Assembly (NCBI GenBank): GCA_965284565.1
Contig: OZ260100.1
Span: 2,542,001-2,606,000 of the forward strand
Direction: 5' to 3'
DNA from: BRH-c54 sp965284565
GTDB lineage: Bacteria > Bacteroidota > Bacteroidia > Flavobacteriales_E > Vicingaceae
Length of the DNA stretch: 64,000 bases
Below are positions 17,440 through 26,199 of the stretch, one piece after another (positions within the stretch are counted from its first letter, which is position 1; every line of letters begins with the position of its first letter). The notes beneath the pieces are model-generated. The model searched no databases and had not been told where the DNA came from. It was given only the letters and a program-made list of their open reading frames with translations. Made by a program: the position numbers and the translations under genes.

Positions 17440-17474
17440 TTTTCAATAATGAAAATTTATTTTCAAAATGAAAA
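17440..17474. promoter_or_regulatory. Tandem dyads, putative activator binding site (copy 1)
   Basis: TTTTCAAAATGAAAA at 17460-17474 (perfect dyad TTTTCA-N3-TGAAAA) is next to TTTTCAATAATGAAAA at 17440-17455. Their centres are about 20 bases apart. The strong dyad is centred 93 bases above the -24-like element. The same 15-mer occurs at 21026 and 26315. Nothing else was seen in the 295-base gap 17326-17620. Confidence 0.55.
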
Positions 17475-17620
17475 AGATGATTGTTGAACAATGCGTTATG
17501 AATGTTTGTAACTAGAATGTTAGGTATAGTTGGTTTTTGTTCCAAGCGGATGCTTGAAACAGAGGGGATGTTTGAAAAAGGATTTATATAATGTTGTAAA
17601 AGTAATAGAATGAAGTCATT

Positions 17621-18523
17621 TTATTTTTTTAATTCTTTATTAAACCAATTAATTATCAATTCGTTTAGTTCAGTTTTTTTATCGGAAAAGAAATGGTCGG
17701 TTTCAAATTCTTTCAATTCATAATTGTACTTTATATCTTTTAGTTTTTTGACAAGGTTATGAGCTTGTTTTGGATTAACCTTTTTGTCATTTGTTCCACA
17801 TAAAATTAGCAGACTGCTATTCATATTTAACTCGTCTGCCCAATATATTACAGAACGTTTTTTTAATTCTGATTCTTTGTTTTTCCAATAATTTGGGATA
17901 CATTCTGCAATTACTTTGGACTCCATTTCTGGTCGGTCTGAAATTATTCCGAACAAATCAGTTGGTGCGTTACCAACTATTGCAGTTTTTATTTTGTTGG
18001 ATTTTTGAAGAGCTAAGTATGTCATCATTCCACCTCTCGACCAACCAAACATCCCAATGTTATTGGTGTCTGCGTTCTCTATTTCTTTAACTGTTTCTGT
18101 CAAATTTAGAACATCATTAATTTCAGTACCACCAAACTCGTCTTTTTTTCTATAATTACTACCAATTATAACATAACCTTGTTCGGCTAATTTTGAAGTG
18201 TACATTATCATTGTAGCAATTGTTAGTCGAGCAAAATCTCGGTTTCCTCCACGATTAAAAATAACTACTGGATATTTTCCTTTCTTTTTGGGTTCAATTA
18301 ATATCCCATCGACTTTTAGACTGTCGCTCTCATAAGTGATAAAATAGAAGTCCAGATTATTTAGGTGTTGGAAATCTGAAGTTAAAGTATCATTTTCAGA
18401 AATTTTATTCCAAATAGGCGTTTGCGAAAGATCAACTAGTTTTTTAGATAGTAACTTTCCGTTTTGGGCAAAAGAGAAACTAAAAAACAGAAATGAAAAT
18501 ATTAATGTAAGGATGTTATTCAT
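17621..18523 (-). CDS. Exported alpha/beta hydrolase, prolyl oligopeptidase (S9) type
   Basis: The 300-residue product has a signal peptide (1-19, SFSFAQ). The alpha/beta-hydrolase fold is marked by the nucleophile elbow GWSRGGMM (Ser near 167), preceded by the oxyanion-type segment VVIFNRGGNRDF. The catalytic Asp is probably in LCGTNDKKV and the His in FETDHFF near the C-terminus. Family S9-like hydrolases cleave short peptides or esters in the periplasm. The gene stands alone between a terminator at 18667 and the regulated operon at 15418-17325, with no promoter that I can name. Confidence 0.85.
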   Translation of the reverse strand: MNNILTLIFSFLFFSFSFAQNGKLLSKKLVDLSQTPIWNKISENDTLTSDFQHLNNLDFYFITYESDSLKVDGILIEPKKKGKYPVVIFNRGGNRDFARLTIATMIMYTSKLAEQGYVIIGSNYRKKDEFGGTEINDVLNLTETVKEIENADTNNIGMFGWSRGGMMTYLALQKSNKIKTAIVGNAPTDLFGIISDRPEMESKVIAECIPNYWKNKESELKKRSVIYWADELNMNSSLLILCGTNDKKVNPKQAHNLVKKLKDIKYNYELKEFETDHFFSDKKTELNELIINWFNKELKK

Positions 18524-18666
18524 TGTTTGTCTAGGTAGGGTGTTAAAGCGTTTTTTTTATATTGGTACGGCTTAAAAATTAATTTAAATCTGATTTATAT
18601 TAGGCTTATAATTCCCCAAATATATAAACAATACTTTAAAAGATGTTTATTGGGTGACCAAAAAAT

Positions 18667-18705
18667 AGAACTTTCCGAAGCTTATTATAAGCTTCGGAAA
18701 GTTCT
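18667..18705 (-). terminator. Strong hairpin terminator of the coiled-coil operon
   Basis: Arms AGAACTTTCCGAAGCTTA and TAAGCTTCGGAAAGTTCT (18 bases each) pair perfectly around a three-base loop. On the minus strand the stem is followed by ATTTTTT. It ends the operon 20893-18732. Confidence 0.88.
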
Positions 18706-18731
18706 GTTGTATTAAATTAAGGGAATTAGGA

Positions 18732-19670
18732 TTATTTGTCGGCTAAATTTTTCCCGCTACTTTCTTTGGTTTCAATTACTAAGAATTTACTTTTTTCCCA
18801 AAACAAATCGGGCTTAGTAATTTTAATGTAGTTTACTATACCATTTTCCTCTATCAACTCGTAACTTTCTGTTGGATGGTTAGTAATAATTTCGGCTTTT
18901 TTACTATAAACAGGAATGGTTTTTACATTTCTTTTATCTACCTGTATAAAATCGCCTTTATCAAAGCCCTCTTGCAGTGTTTTGGTAGCTCTAATTCCTA
19001 AAATACCACCTTCTTTAGCAACAATATCAGATTCTTTTAATTCATCAAAAGTGCCAGTTACATAGAATTTCATATTAATGGTATCGTCTTTTTGGGCAAT
19101 TATTTTCTCAGTATCTTCCAACAAAAACTTTTGGTGTTCATTTTCTAAACTCAAGAAATTATTTTCAACGGTTAACTCTTCTATGTTTTTAGCAAGCAAA
19201 TCATTGGCTTTTTTAAGTTCAGCAGTTTGTACTTCATAATCTTTAATTTTTTTATTGAGTCCGGCTATTTTTTTACCTAAAGAAGCCATTCGTTTGTTTT
19301 TATCTACAACTTGCTTGTTAAGGTCTTCAATAATTCTTTTGTTTTCAGCAATTAAGTGTTCTATAAAGTTAATTTCTTGCTGAATTCTTTCTTTTTGAGT
19401 TGTACCTGTTTCAATATTACCTTCATCAAAATTGAATTTTAGGTTGTTTTCTGTGGCTGTAATTTGAGCTAAGTTAGCCTCAATTTGATCGAAAGATTGT
19501 TGAACATGTTCTTCCATAGCAAGTTTTTCATGTTCAAAAAATTCCTGAAGCTGAACATTTTCATCATATTGTTTGTAGGCAAAAAATGTTGCCCCTAATG
19601 CTGCTACGATAAAAAATGTTAGCAATACATTCTTTAGCATTTTGTTGTTACTTTTTTCTTCTGTTTTCAT
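18732..19670 (-). CDS. Membrane-anchored coiled-coil protein of unknown function
   Basis: The start at the ATG ending at 19670 gives 312 residues; an ATG eight codons upstream is also in frame. After a short charged N-terminus there is one membrane segment (KNVLLTFFIVAALGATFFAY). A long coiled coil follows (about residues 45-195, with repeating K/E/L heptads such as LGKKIAGLNKKIKDYEVQTA). A C-terminal globular domain of about 110 residues comes last (MKFYVTGTFDELKESDIVA, GGILGIRATKTL). The last part resembles domains seen in other Bacteroidota coiled-coil proteins but I cannot name it. It is the last gene of an operon with a response regulator and an outer-membrane barrel, suggesting an envelope-spanning or mechanical linking role. 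Confidence 0.7.
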   Translation of the reverse strand: MKTEEKSNNKMLKNVLLTFFIVAALGATFFAYKQYDENVQLQEFFEHEKLAMEEHVQQSFDQIEANLAQITATENNLKFNFDEGNIETGTTQKERIQQEINFIEHLIAENKRIIEDLNKQVVDKNKRMASLGKKIAGLNKKIKDYEVQTAELKKANDLLAKNIEELTVENNFLSLENEHQKFLLEDTEKIIAQKDDTINMKFYVTGTFDELKESDIVAKEGGILGIRATKTLQEGFDKGDFIQVDKRNVKTIPVYSKKAEIITNHPTESYELIEENGIVNYIKITKPDLFWEKSKFLVIETKESSGKNLADK

Positions 19671-19715
19671 GATTTCTAATTTTTGGTTTAACATATTTAT
19701 TTATTATTTGATTGA

Positions 19716-20405
19716 TTAAAATTTAAATCCTGCACTTATTAAAAAATAGCTACTTTTTACTTGGTGGTTGTTAATGTATCCAATCGGGTTTCTGGAATTA
19801 TTCTTTCTAAAATCTAAAAAGAATGTTTTGTTATTTTTTCCTAAAACCTCAATTCCAAAACCATAAACAAATGAGTTTTCAATGGTTTCTAACGTTTTTA
19901 TTTCTTGGTTTTCATAACCATGTAAGTAATTAAAAGTAGCATCGTCATATTCTCTTGTTTCTAATCCCAATAGTTTAAAGTTTATACTAGGTCCTGCCAG
20001 AGCATGTATGCTAAAAGATTCATTTAGCGGAATACTGAGTTTGGCAGTAATAGGTATTTCAAAATAGAATAAATTGTACTTATCATTGTAATAATTTACT
20101 GATGTAACTTCATTTTCAGTAATAATATTAGCCCCTCTCATCCTTCCTCCTTTAGAGGTAAACATAAAATCTGCATTTAAGCCAAACATTCTTCCAAACT
20201 GATAATTGGCTACTAAACCACCTGTAAACATTAGCTTGGTAGATCCGGTACTTACACCTTCAAAATCTAATTTACTTTCACCAACACCAAACCTGTAACC
20301 GTAGTTAAATCCTTTTTGTTGAGCATTGGCATTGCTGGGCAAACAAGTTGCTAAACAACATATAATAAAGCTAATGTATAGCGATATGTTTTTAATAGTT
20401 TTCAT
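19716..20405 (-). CDS. PorT-like outer-membrane beta-barrel protein
   Basis: The 229-residue product has a signal peptide (1-28, SNANAQ) and an eight-to-ten-stranded barrel of the 'outer membrane beta-barrel' class that includes PorT: FNYGYRFGVGESKLDFEG, LMFTGGLVANYQFGRMFGLN, FYFEIPITAKLSIPLNES, ALAGPSINFKL, and a terminal YFLISAGFKF. A role in T9SS is not shown; the class is broad. It lies 29 bases after the receiver gene and 45 bases before the coiled-coil gene, in one operon. Confidence 0.8.
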   Translation of the reverse strand: MKTIKNISLYISFIICCLATCLPSNANAQQKGFNYGYRFGVGESKLDFEGVSTGSTKLMFTGGLVANYQFGRMFGLNADFMFTSKGGRMRGANIITENEVTSVNYYNDKYNLFYFEIPITAKLSIPLNESFSIHALAGPSINFKLLGLETREYDDATFNYLHGYENQEIKTLETIENSFVYGFGIEVLGKNNKTFFLDFRKNNSRNPIGYINNHQVKSSYFLISAGFKF

Positions 20406-20434
20406 TTGTGTTGAATAGGCTTTTTTTATTGAGT

Positions 20435-20893
20435 TTATATTAATTCTTCTTGTTCTTCTTTAAATTCTGTTGTAAGCAGTTTTTGTAAAACAGCTCCCAA
20501 TCTATCTTTAGAGTTTACAGTTTTATCAATATAGTCATAAACACCCTGTCTCATTAACTCGCTTGTTGTATGAGCATTTTGCTGAGAACTCATCATTATT
20601 ATTTCACAATTATCACAATGTTTTTTAGCTGCTTTAACAATATCTGCTCCTGTTAATATATCTTCTTCTTCTTTGTTTTCTAAATAATAATCAAGCACCA
20701 TTATATTGGTATCATCTTCTAACTCTTCAATACAATCATGTGCATTTAAATATGATTTTATTTCAAAATCAAATTCGGGATATACAGCCGAATTACACAA
20801 TGTGTTCAAATAATGTGTAAGTGCTTTATTGTAATACAAGTTGTCTTCAACGATTACAATTTTTAGTTTTTTCTTTGTTCTCATTGTTTTCAT
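20435..20893 (-). CDS. Stand-alone response regulator receiver protein
   Basis: The 152-residue protein is a lone CheY-like domain: KIVIVEDNLYYN (acidic pocket ED), NIMVLDYYLENKEEED (phospho-accepting Asp near 58), IIMMSSQQN (switch Ser/Thr), and VYDYIDKTVNSKD (conserved Lys). It has no DNA-binding output. It starts the second operon of the signalling region, behind its own -24-like element (20926-20942). Two ATGs (codons 1 and 4) are possible starts. A partner kinase may be the hybrid kinase at 22848-25283. Confidence 0.9.
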   Translation of the reverse strand: MKTMRTKKKLKIVIVEDNLYYNKALTHYLNTLCNSAVYPEFDFEIKSYLNAHDCIEELEDDTNIMVLDYYLENKEEEDILTGADIVKAAKKHCDNCEIIMMSSQQNAHTTSELMRQGVYDYIDKTVNSKDRLGAVLQKLLTTEFKEEQEELI

Positions 20894-20925
20894 GGCTATT
20901 AGTTTTAATTGTTCGAATAGTTATA

Positions 20926-20942
20926 GTCCATTCTTATGCCAT
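20926..20942 (-). promoter_or_regulatory. Candidate sigma-54-like promoter of the receiver-barrel-coil operon
   Basis: The minus strand reads ATGGCATAAGAATGGAC. TGGCATA fits the -24 consensus. At -12 only T and the following G match TTGC. It is about 33 bases above the ATG at 20893. Confidence 0.45.
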
Positions 20943-20953
20943 GGGGGATGAAA

Positions 20954-20986
20954 AAAATAAACCACTGAATTTCAGTGGTTTATTTT
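20954..20986. terminator. Bidirectional hairpin terminator of the signalling operon
   Basis: Arms AAAATAAACCACTGAA and TTCAGTGGTTTATTTT pair perfectly around a one- to three-base loop. It ends the operon 26173-21043 and separates it from the next promoter. Confidence 0.82.
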
Positions 20987-21005
20987 GATTAGGAAACGTA
21001 GTTGG

Positions 21006-21040
21006 TTTCCATTATGAAGAAATGATTTTCAAAATGAAAA
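21006..21040. promoter_or_regulatory. Tandem dyads, putative activator binding site (copy 2)
   Basis: TTTTCAAAATGAAAA at 21026-21040 is identical to the copy at 17460. A weaker dyad TTTCCATTATGAAGAAA (21006-21022) is centred 20 bases away. The strong dyad is centred about 91 bases above the -24-like element at 20926-20942, across the terminator. Confidence 0.55.
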
Positions 21041-21042
21041 TA

Positions 21043-21462
21043 CTACACAGCTTGTGGTAGGTATTTTTGAACACAATCTAATACAGAATTATAGATATCA
21101 TCAACTTCTTTATGGATAACGCAGCAGATTCCATTAGTTTTCATTTTTTCAATTACATTGTAATCATCAAGACTGGTAAGAAGTACCACAGGAATGTCTG
21201 GGTTAACTTTCATTATTTCGTTAAATACTTGTTCACCATTCATAGTGGTAGAGTTGTTATTAATTTTTCTGCCATTTTCATAGAGGTAATAGTCTAAGAA
21301 AACCATATCAGGTATTTCGTAGTTTAATTCATTAAGCATAGATTCTCCATTGCAAAAATCTTTTGTTTTTGTATTAGGAATGGAGCTTATAACTTTAGCG
21401 AGTATGTCAGCAATAATTTTACTGTCTTCAACAATGTAGATTAATTTTTCTTGTGTTTTCAT
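21043..21462 (-). CDS. Stand-alone response regulator receiver protein
   Basis: The 139-residue single-domain receiver has KLIYIVEDSKI at the acidic pocket, MVFLDYYLYENG with the phospho-Asp near 57, VVLLTSLDD (switch Thr) and CVIHKEVDD with the conserved Lys. A loop after the phospho-Asp (RKINNNSTTMNGE) is longer than in CheY. No output domain is present. It lies 26 bases after the NtrC-type gene and is the last gene of the signalling operon, before the terminator at 20954. Confidence 0.9.
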   Translation of the reverse strand: MKTQEKLIYIVEDSKIIADILAKVISSIPNTKTKDFCNGESMLNELNYEIPDMVFLDYYLYENGRKINNNSTTMNGEQVFNEIMKVNPDIPVVLLTSLDDYNVIEKMKTNGICCVIHKEVDDIYNSVLDCVQKYLPQAV

Positions 21463-21488
21463 GGCTTTAGGTTTTTATGGGTTAGTAG

Positions 21489-22844
21489 TTATTTTTGCTT
21501 TTTATCTTCTTTTAATAATCGGTAAACAGTTGTTTGTCCTATACCAAGTTTGTCAGCAACTAATTTAGTGTTGTTATTACATTTTTGCATGTAGTGATTT
21601 ACAATTCTAATTTCATATTCTCTCATGGTTAATTCTTCAGTAAGCACATTTGGTAGGGCGTCATTAGAACTTAAAGAGATATCATCGGCATTAATTTCTT
21701 TTCTAGAAGACATAACTATTGCGAGTTCAATTACAGATTTTAGTTCTCTTATATTTCCAGGCCAATTGTAACTAAGCAATTTTTTTCTGGCACTTTCATT
21801 AATAGTTTTAGTTTCCAAGTTATTTTCTTTACAGAAAGCATCAATAAAAAATTTAGCTAAAAGTAGCACATCATTATCTCTTTCTCTTAGTGGAGGAAGG
21901 TGGATAGGTAGACCAAAAAGTCGGTAGTATAAATCTTCTCTAAAGTTACCATTTTTCACTCCTTCTTGAAGGTTTCTATTAGTTGCAACAATAATTCTAC
22001 AATTAACTTTAATAACTTCATTTCCGCCAACTCTGGTCACTTCTTTTTCTTGCAATACCCTTAATAGTTTAGCTTGAAAATTCATGTCCATTTCACCAAT
22101 TTCATCTAAAAACAAGGTGCCACCACCAGCTTCTTCAAACTTTCCTTTTCTACGAGTGTCTGCACCTGTAAAAGCCCCTCTTTCGTGTCCGAAAAGTTCG
22201 CTTTCTATTAATTCTGCCGGTAAGGCAGCCATATTTACGGCAATAAAAGGTTTATCTTTTCGTGGAGAATTGTAATGTATTGCTTTAGAAACCACTTCTT
22301 TTCCAGTACCCGTTTCACCAGTAATGGTAACATTTATATTGGTTTCGGTGGCTTTGGCAATTAATTCAAACACTTTTTTTAATGAAACACTATTTCCTAT
22401 TATAGATTTTTCAAAAGCATATTTTCCCTGAACCTCTTTTTGTAATGTTACTAATTGGTTTTTTAGCTTAGCGTTTTTCTTAATATGATTTACTGTGTTT
22501 ATTAGTCTATCTTTAATATTTTTAGATTTTACAATGTAATCGTAAGCTCCAGCTTTTAATAGATCTACAGCAGTTTCAATTTCTTCTTGTTCAGAAATAA
22601 CAATGATTTCAATATTTTGGTCAAAATCTTTTATTTTAGACAATAAACTTTCTCCATTTATATCTGGCAGACGATAATCTAAAGTAATAACATCAGGTTT
22701 TTTTATCAATGCTGCCATTAAATCTTTTCCATTTAGAAATGATTTAACAACAAAATCGGGGTTTAAAGATAAGTTATGCACCAACAATTTATTATACCAT
22801 TCATTGTCTTCTACCACATATATTATAAAAGGTTTATTTTCCAT
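21489..22844 (-). CDS. NtrC-family sigma-54-dependent response regulator
   Basis: The 451 residues run receiver (1-120; phospho-Asp56 in VITLDYRLPDING), AAA+ activator (about 145-375) and Fis-type helix-turn-helix (about 410-445, NTKLVADKLGIGQTTVYRLL). The AAA+ part has Walker A GETGTGKE, the GAFTGA loop that contacts sigma-54 (within ELFGHERGAFTGAD), Walker B GGTLFLDEIGEMD and an arginine-finger region. Phosphorylation would drive oligomerisation and open sigma-54 promoters. The stop lies 26 bases before the next receiver gene and the start lies three bases after the hybrid kinase stop, so kinase and activator are translationally linked. I infer that it binds the dyads at 17440, 21006 and 26315. 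Confidence 0.96.
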   Translation of the reverse strand: MENKPFIIYVVEDNEWYNKLLVHNLSLNPDFVVKSFLNGKDLMAALIKKPDVITLDYRLPDINGESLLSKIKDFDQNIEIIVISEQEEIETAVDLLKAGAYDYIVKSKNIKDRLINTVNHIKKNAKLKNQLVTLQKEVQGKYAFEKSIIGNSVSLKKVFELIAKATETNINVTITGETGTGKEVVSKAIHYNSPRKDKPFIAVNMAALPAELIESELFGHERGAFTGADTRRKGKFEEAGGGTLFLDEIGEMDMNFQAKLLRVLQEKEVTRVGGNEVIKVNCRIIVATNRNLQEGVKNGNFREDLYYRLFGLPIHLPPLRERDNDVLLLAKFFIDAFCKENNLETKTINESARKKLLSYNWPGNIRELKSVIELAIVMSSRKEINADDISLSSNDALPNVLTEELTMREYEIRIVNHYMQKCNNNTKLVADKLGIGQTTVYRLLKEDKKQK

Positions 22845-22847
22845 AAA

Positions 22848-25283
22848 TTAGTTTTTTGTAAGTTCTTTTTTTATTAATTCTTTTATTGTTTTATATTCCG
22901 TTATCACTTTTTCTATTAAATCGTTTACATCATCTAAGTTAGTGTTGTTTCTGCAATTTTCTTCAATTTCTTTAAGAAGATTATAAAGTAAATCGGCACC
23001 TAAATGTTTGCAAGGAGAAGAAATTTTATGAGCATGTTCGGCTATCATTCCATAATTTTTTTCTTTTAGTAGTTTTTCCATTTCGCTAACACCAGTAGTG
23101 GTAGTTTGCAGAAATGTTTGTAACATATCGGCATAAAAGGCTTTGTCGCCATTGCTAAGTTCTTTTAATGATGATAAATCTAAACTTTTAACTTCTTCTT
23201 CAGGGTTACTTGAGTTTTCGTTAGTACTCGTATGCTTATTTAACTCCACTACTTTTTTTATTTCTTCTAGCAATTCTTTTTCTTTAAAAGGTTTAGCTAA
23301 ACAACCATTCATTCCAGCAAATTTGTATTCTTTTTTATTATCTTCAGTAACGGCTGCTGTTAATGCAATAATAGGAATACTGTTTTTTGAATTACCGTTA
23401 AGATTACGAATTCTTTTTGTCGCTTCAATACCATCCATTTTAGGCATTCTTGCATCCATCAATATTAAATCATAATTGTTTCTTTTAACTTCCATAATTG
23501 CCTCAACTCCATTTACAGCTTCGGTATAACTTACTGGGTATTTTTTCAAGATAGTGGACAATAACTTTCTGTTATATTCTTCATCATCAACAATTAATAT
23601 TTTTAACCCATCAGGAAGTGTTAAATTGCTATCACTTTCTTTTTCCACTTTTTCATACAATTCTATTTCTGCTTCGGTTCCTAAGGGATAAGAAATTTCT
23701 GCCGATACTGTGGTTCCTTTGTTAGGACTACTTATAATATCAATTTTTCCTTCGTGCAGTTTAACCAACATACTTACAATAGAAAGTCCTAAACCTGTAC
23801 CGCCATAATTTCTAGAGGTGCTTACTTCAGCTTGTTCAAACTCTCTAAAAACTTTTTTTAGCTGTTCTTTTTTCATTCCAATTCCGCTATCGGTAACTTC
23901 TAATCGGATATTTGTAAAATGGCTGCTTTTCATTACCTGAGAAAGCTGAACTGAAATAGAACCACTTTCTGTAAACTTAATAGAATTGCTAATTAAGTTA
24001 AGCAAAATTTGTCTTAATCGAAAAGGATCTCCTAGTAAAATTAGTTCATCATCGGTTTTGATGTCGCATTTTATTTCAATTTGTTTTTCTCTAGCCAATG
24101 GTTGTACAAAAGTGATAACATCTCTAACAAATTCGTTGGGTCTAAAACCAATAGCTTCTAATTTTAGTTTTCCCGATTGAAGCTTGGTAAAGTCTAATAC
24201 ATCATTAATTAAATAAAGCAAATGATCAATAGATTTTCGCACCATGGTTAATTGCTCTTTTTGTTCGGATGTTAAAGGACCTTTATCTATTTGCTCTGTA
24301 AAACCAGCAATAGCGTTCATTGGGGTTCTAATTTCATGACTCATATTGGCTAAGAACCTTTCTTTAGTAACCGCTAAATCTTCTGCTTTTGCTTTTGCTT
24401 GTTTAAGAATTTTTCTATATCGAGCACTATTTTGAACATAATTAATAATGATGTATGCCATAATCACTAGCAATAAGGCAGTTAATACACAAAAAATAGC
24501 AATTTGTGTATTAGTTTCTTTCATAGCTTTCTCTGCCTCTTCTGTATGAATAGCAATAGAAAGTAGTTCTTTTGCTTCAATAGCATTTAGTAAGTTTTTA
24601 ATTCGTTTACTTATTTCTTTATCTTGAACTAATAAGGTTAACTCTTGGTTTTTAAGAACAGTTTCTATGTTTTTTTCCTCTTTTTTAATGGAGTCAATTT
24701 CTTTGTTAATATCCTCAATGCTGTATTGTTTTCCACTTTTGTTAGCGGTGTCAGCTTTATTCTTTTTTCCAAATATTTTTTGAATAATGTTAGGTTTAAG
24801 CTCAGTTTTAAAGGATTCTTCTTTAACGCTATCTTTTTTTTCAATATTGATTATTACCTTGTCTAATGCTGTTTGAACTCGGTATTTATCTTGAATCACC
24901 AATAATTCATTAAGGATATTAAACTTTTCGGCTATTAAAACCTCAAGGGTATCTACTTCGTGCGATAATATTTTTTTGTCAACACTGTACTGATGAAGTC
25001 TGCTAAGTTTTTCGTTTGATCTTTCAGCTGCTTTGTAAAATTTGTTTAAATACAATGTATCTCTAATTAGACTATAAGATTTTACACTATTTTCAGCTTC
25101 GGCAACATCATTCATTAATGCTTTTGCTGTAATTAATCTCATGTCAACTCTGGCTTCTTTACTAATGCTAGTAACTATCTGAGAAAAACGTTTGTAGGCA
25201 TAAATTCCGGTAATACTTACTAAAACCATAATTACCAACATTATGGCTAGTATTTTATACTGAAAAGCAGTTCTTTTATTCAT
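22848..25283 (-). CDS. Hybrid sensor histidine kinase with receiver and HPt domains
   Basis: The 811-residue protein has two membrane segments (about 9-29 and 258-278). They bracket a helical sensor region of about 225 residues with charged heptads, like CHASE3-type four-helix sensors. Then come HisKA (ANMSHEIRTPMNAIAGF, His near 319), HATPase (NLISNSIKFTESG, DSGIGM, GGTGLGLSIV), a receiver (ILIVDDEEYNR, LILMDARMPKMDG, ALTAA, CLAKPFKE) and an HPt domain (AEHAHKISSPCKHLGAD). This is a complete phosphorelay in one chain. The gene precedes the NtrC-type gene by three bases. The several stand-alone receivers nearby are natural relay targets. The signal is unknown; the sensor is periplasmic. Confidence 0.95.
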   Translation of the reverse strand: MNKRTAFQYKILAIMLVIMVLVSITGIYAYKRFSQIVTSISKEARVDMRLITAKALMNDVAEAENSVKSYSLIRDTLYLNKFYKAAERSNEKLSRLHQYSVDKKILSHEVDTLEVLIAEKFNILNELLVIQDKYRVQTALDKVIINIEKKDSVKEESFKTELKPNIIQKIFGKKNKADTANKSGKQYSIEDINKEIDSIKKEEKNIETVLKNQELTLLVQDKEISKRIKNLLNAIEAKELLSIAIHTEEAEKAMKETNTQIAIFCVLTALLLVIMAYIIINYVQNSARYRKILKQAKAKAEDLAVTKERFLANMSHEIRTPMNAIAGFTEQIDKGPLTSEQKEQLTMVRKSIDHLLYLINDVLDFTKLQSGKLKLEAIGFRPNEFVRDVITFVQPLAREKQIEIKCDIKTDDELILLGDPFRLRQILLNLISNSIKFTESGSISVQLSQVMKSSHFTNIRLEVTDSGIGMKKEQLKKVFREFEQAEVSTSRNYGGTGLGLSIVSMLVKLHEGKIDIISSPNKGTTVSAEISYPLGTEAEIELYEKVEKESDSNLTLPDGLKILIVDDEEYNRKLLSTILKKYPVSYTEAVNGVEAIMEVKRNNYDLILMDARMPKMDGIEATKRIRNLNGNSKNSIPIIALTAAVTEDNKKEYKFAGMNGCLAKPFKEKELLEEIKKVVELNKHTSTNENSSNPEEEVKSLDLSSLKELSNGDKAFYADMLQTFLQTTTTGVSEMEKLLKEKNYGMIAEHAHKISSPCKHLGADLLYNLLKEIEENCRNNTNLDDVNDLIEKVITEYKTIKELIKKELTKN

Positions 25284-25301
25284 AGTATATTTAGTTTTTC
25301 A

Positions 25302-25730
25302 TTAATGATACATAATTCTATCCACATATCCTCTACAAAAGAAACTTATTATATCATCGGAGTAATTATCTTTTAATAGATGTTCTCCAAAATATAACTG
25401 ATTATGTCTCTTAAACGTGTCAATCACATTCATAATGTTTTTACCAACTTTATCTGAAGTTAATAAAACAATAATACAATTAGGACTGTTTTTAAATAAG
25501 TTAGATAATGAAACATCGTCATTATTTATAAAAAAGTCAGCGTCTAAAAATACTAAATCGAGCTTGCTTTTTAACTGTTCATTTATTTCCTTAACATTGG
25601 TTTCTGCAAAAAGTTCAATATTAGTATGTTCGTAACTATCAAGAATATTTTTTAATATTCTTGATAATTGACGTTTAAATTTTAAATCGCTATCAGCCAC
25701 TAAAATACGATATTTTTTAGCTAAAGTCAT
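25302..25730 (-). CDS. Divergent stand-alone receiver-like protein
   Basis: The 142 residues follow a receiver fold: YRILVADSDLKFKRQL at the first strand (Asp pair), DLVFLDADFF with an Asp in the phospho-acceptor place, CIIVLLTSDK (switch Thr/Ser), and a region QLYFGEHLLKDN where the conserved Lys should be. The usual DY/DL context after the acceptor Asp is changed to DADFFINND and the final strand is poorly conserved, so phosphorylation is possible but uncertain. It lies 18 bases before the hybrid kinase gene and 23 bases after the first receiver gene, in the same operon. Confidence 0.75.
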   Translation of the reverse strand: MTLAKKYRILVADSDLKFKRQLSRILKNILDSYEHTNIELFAETNVKEINEQLKSKLDLVFLDADFFINNDDVSLSNLFKNSPNCIIVLLTSDKVGKNIMNVIDTFKRHNQLYFGEHLLKDNYSDDIISFFCRGYVDRIMYH

Positions 25731-25753
25731 AATTTGATTTGTTTTGTAAGGGG

Positions 25754-26173
25754 TTAAGAAAAATTAACATTGGTAAATTCCTCTACAAAATAGCACGACT
25801 TTTCTAGAGCATCTTTATCTTTATATATATAAGCAGCAGCACCATTGCTAATGGTTTTTTCGGCTATAAACGGATTACTCGATTGTGAGATAATTACGAC
25901 TTTACAATCAGTACATTTTTTTTGAATTACGTTCATTATATCAATAGCTGTTACACCTTCACCTAAATAGTAATCCAAAAACACAATGTTTATATCTGCT
26001 TTTAGGTTTCTTAAAAAATCGTCAAAATGAGCATATGATTCAATTTCATATTTAAAACCTTTAACATCAGCAAGTATTTTTGTGTAATATGCCAGTTTTT
26101 TACAAATAATTTTGTTGTAAAAAGAGCTATCTTCTAGCACAGCAATTTTTAATTTTTTATCGCTATTTTTCAT
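25754..26173 (-). CDS. Stand-alone response regulator receiver protein
   Basis: This 139-residue single receiver heads the signalling operon. KIAVLEDSSFYN gives the acidic pocket, NIVFLDYYLGEG the phospho-Asp near 57, VVIISQSSN the switch Ser, and AYIYKDKDAL the conserved Lys. It shares the DYYL context with the receivers at 20435 and 21043, so the three are probably recent paralogues. A -24-like element lies directly upstream (26200-26216), with dyads at 26315-26346. Confidence 0.9.
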   Translation of the reverse strand: MKNSDKKLKIAVLEDSSFYNKIICKKLAYYTKILADVKGFKYEIESYAHFDDFLRNLKADINIVFLDYYLGEGVTAIDIMNVIQKKCTDCKVVIISQSSNPFIAEKTISNGAAAYIYKDKDALEKSCYFVEEFTNVNFS

Positions 26174-26199
26174 TTAATGCATATTTTAAATTTATAGTT

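Noticed and set aside
17530..17600. Repeated AAGCGGATGCTTGAAAC / GGGGATGTTTGAAA phrases downstream of the hydrolase gene, considered as another attC-like site
   Set aside because: No complementary TAAC/GTTA cores flank the hydrolase gene and the two phrases do not pair into one stem.
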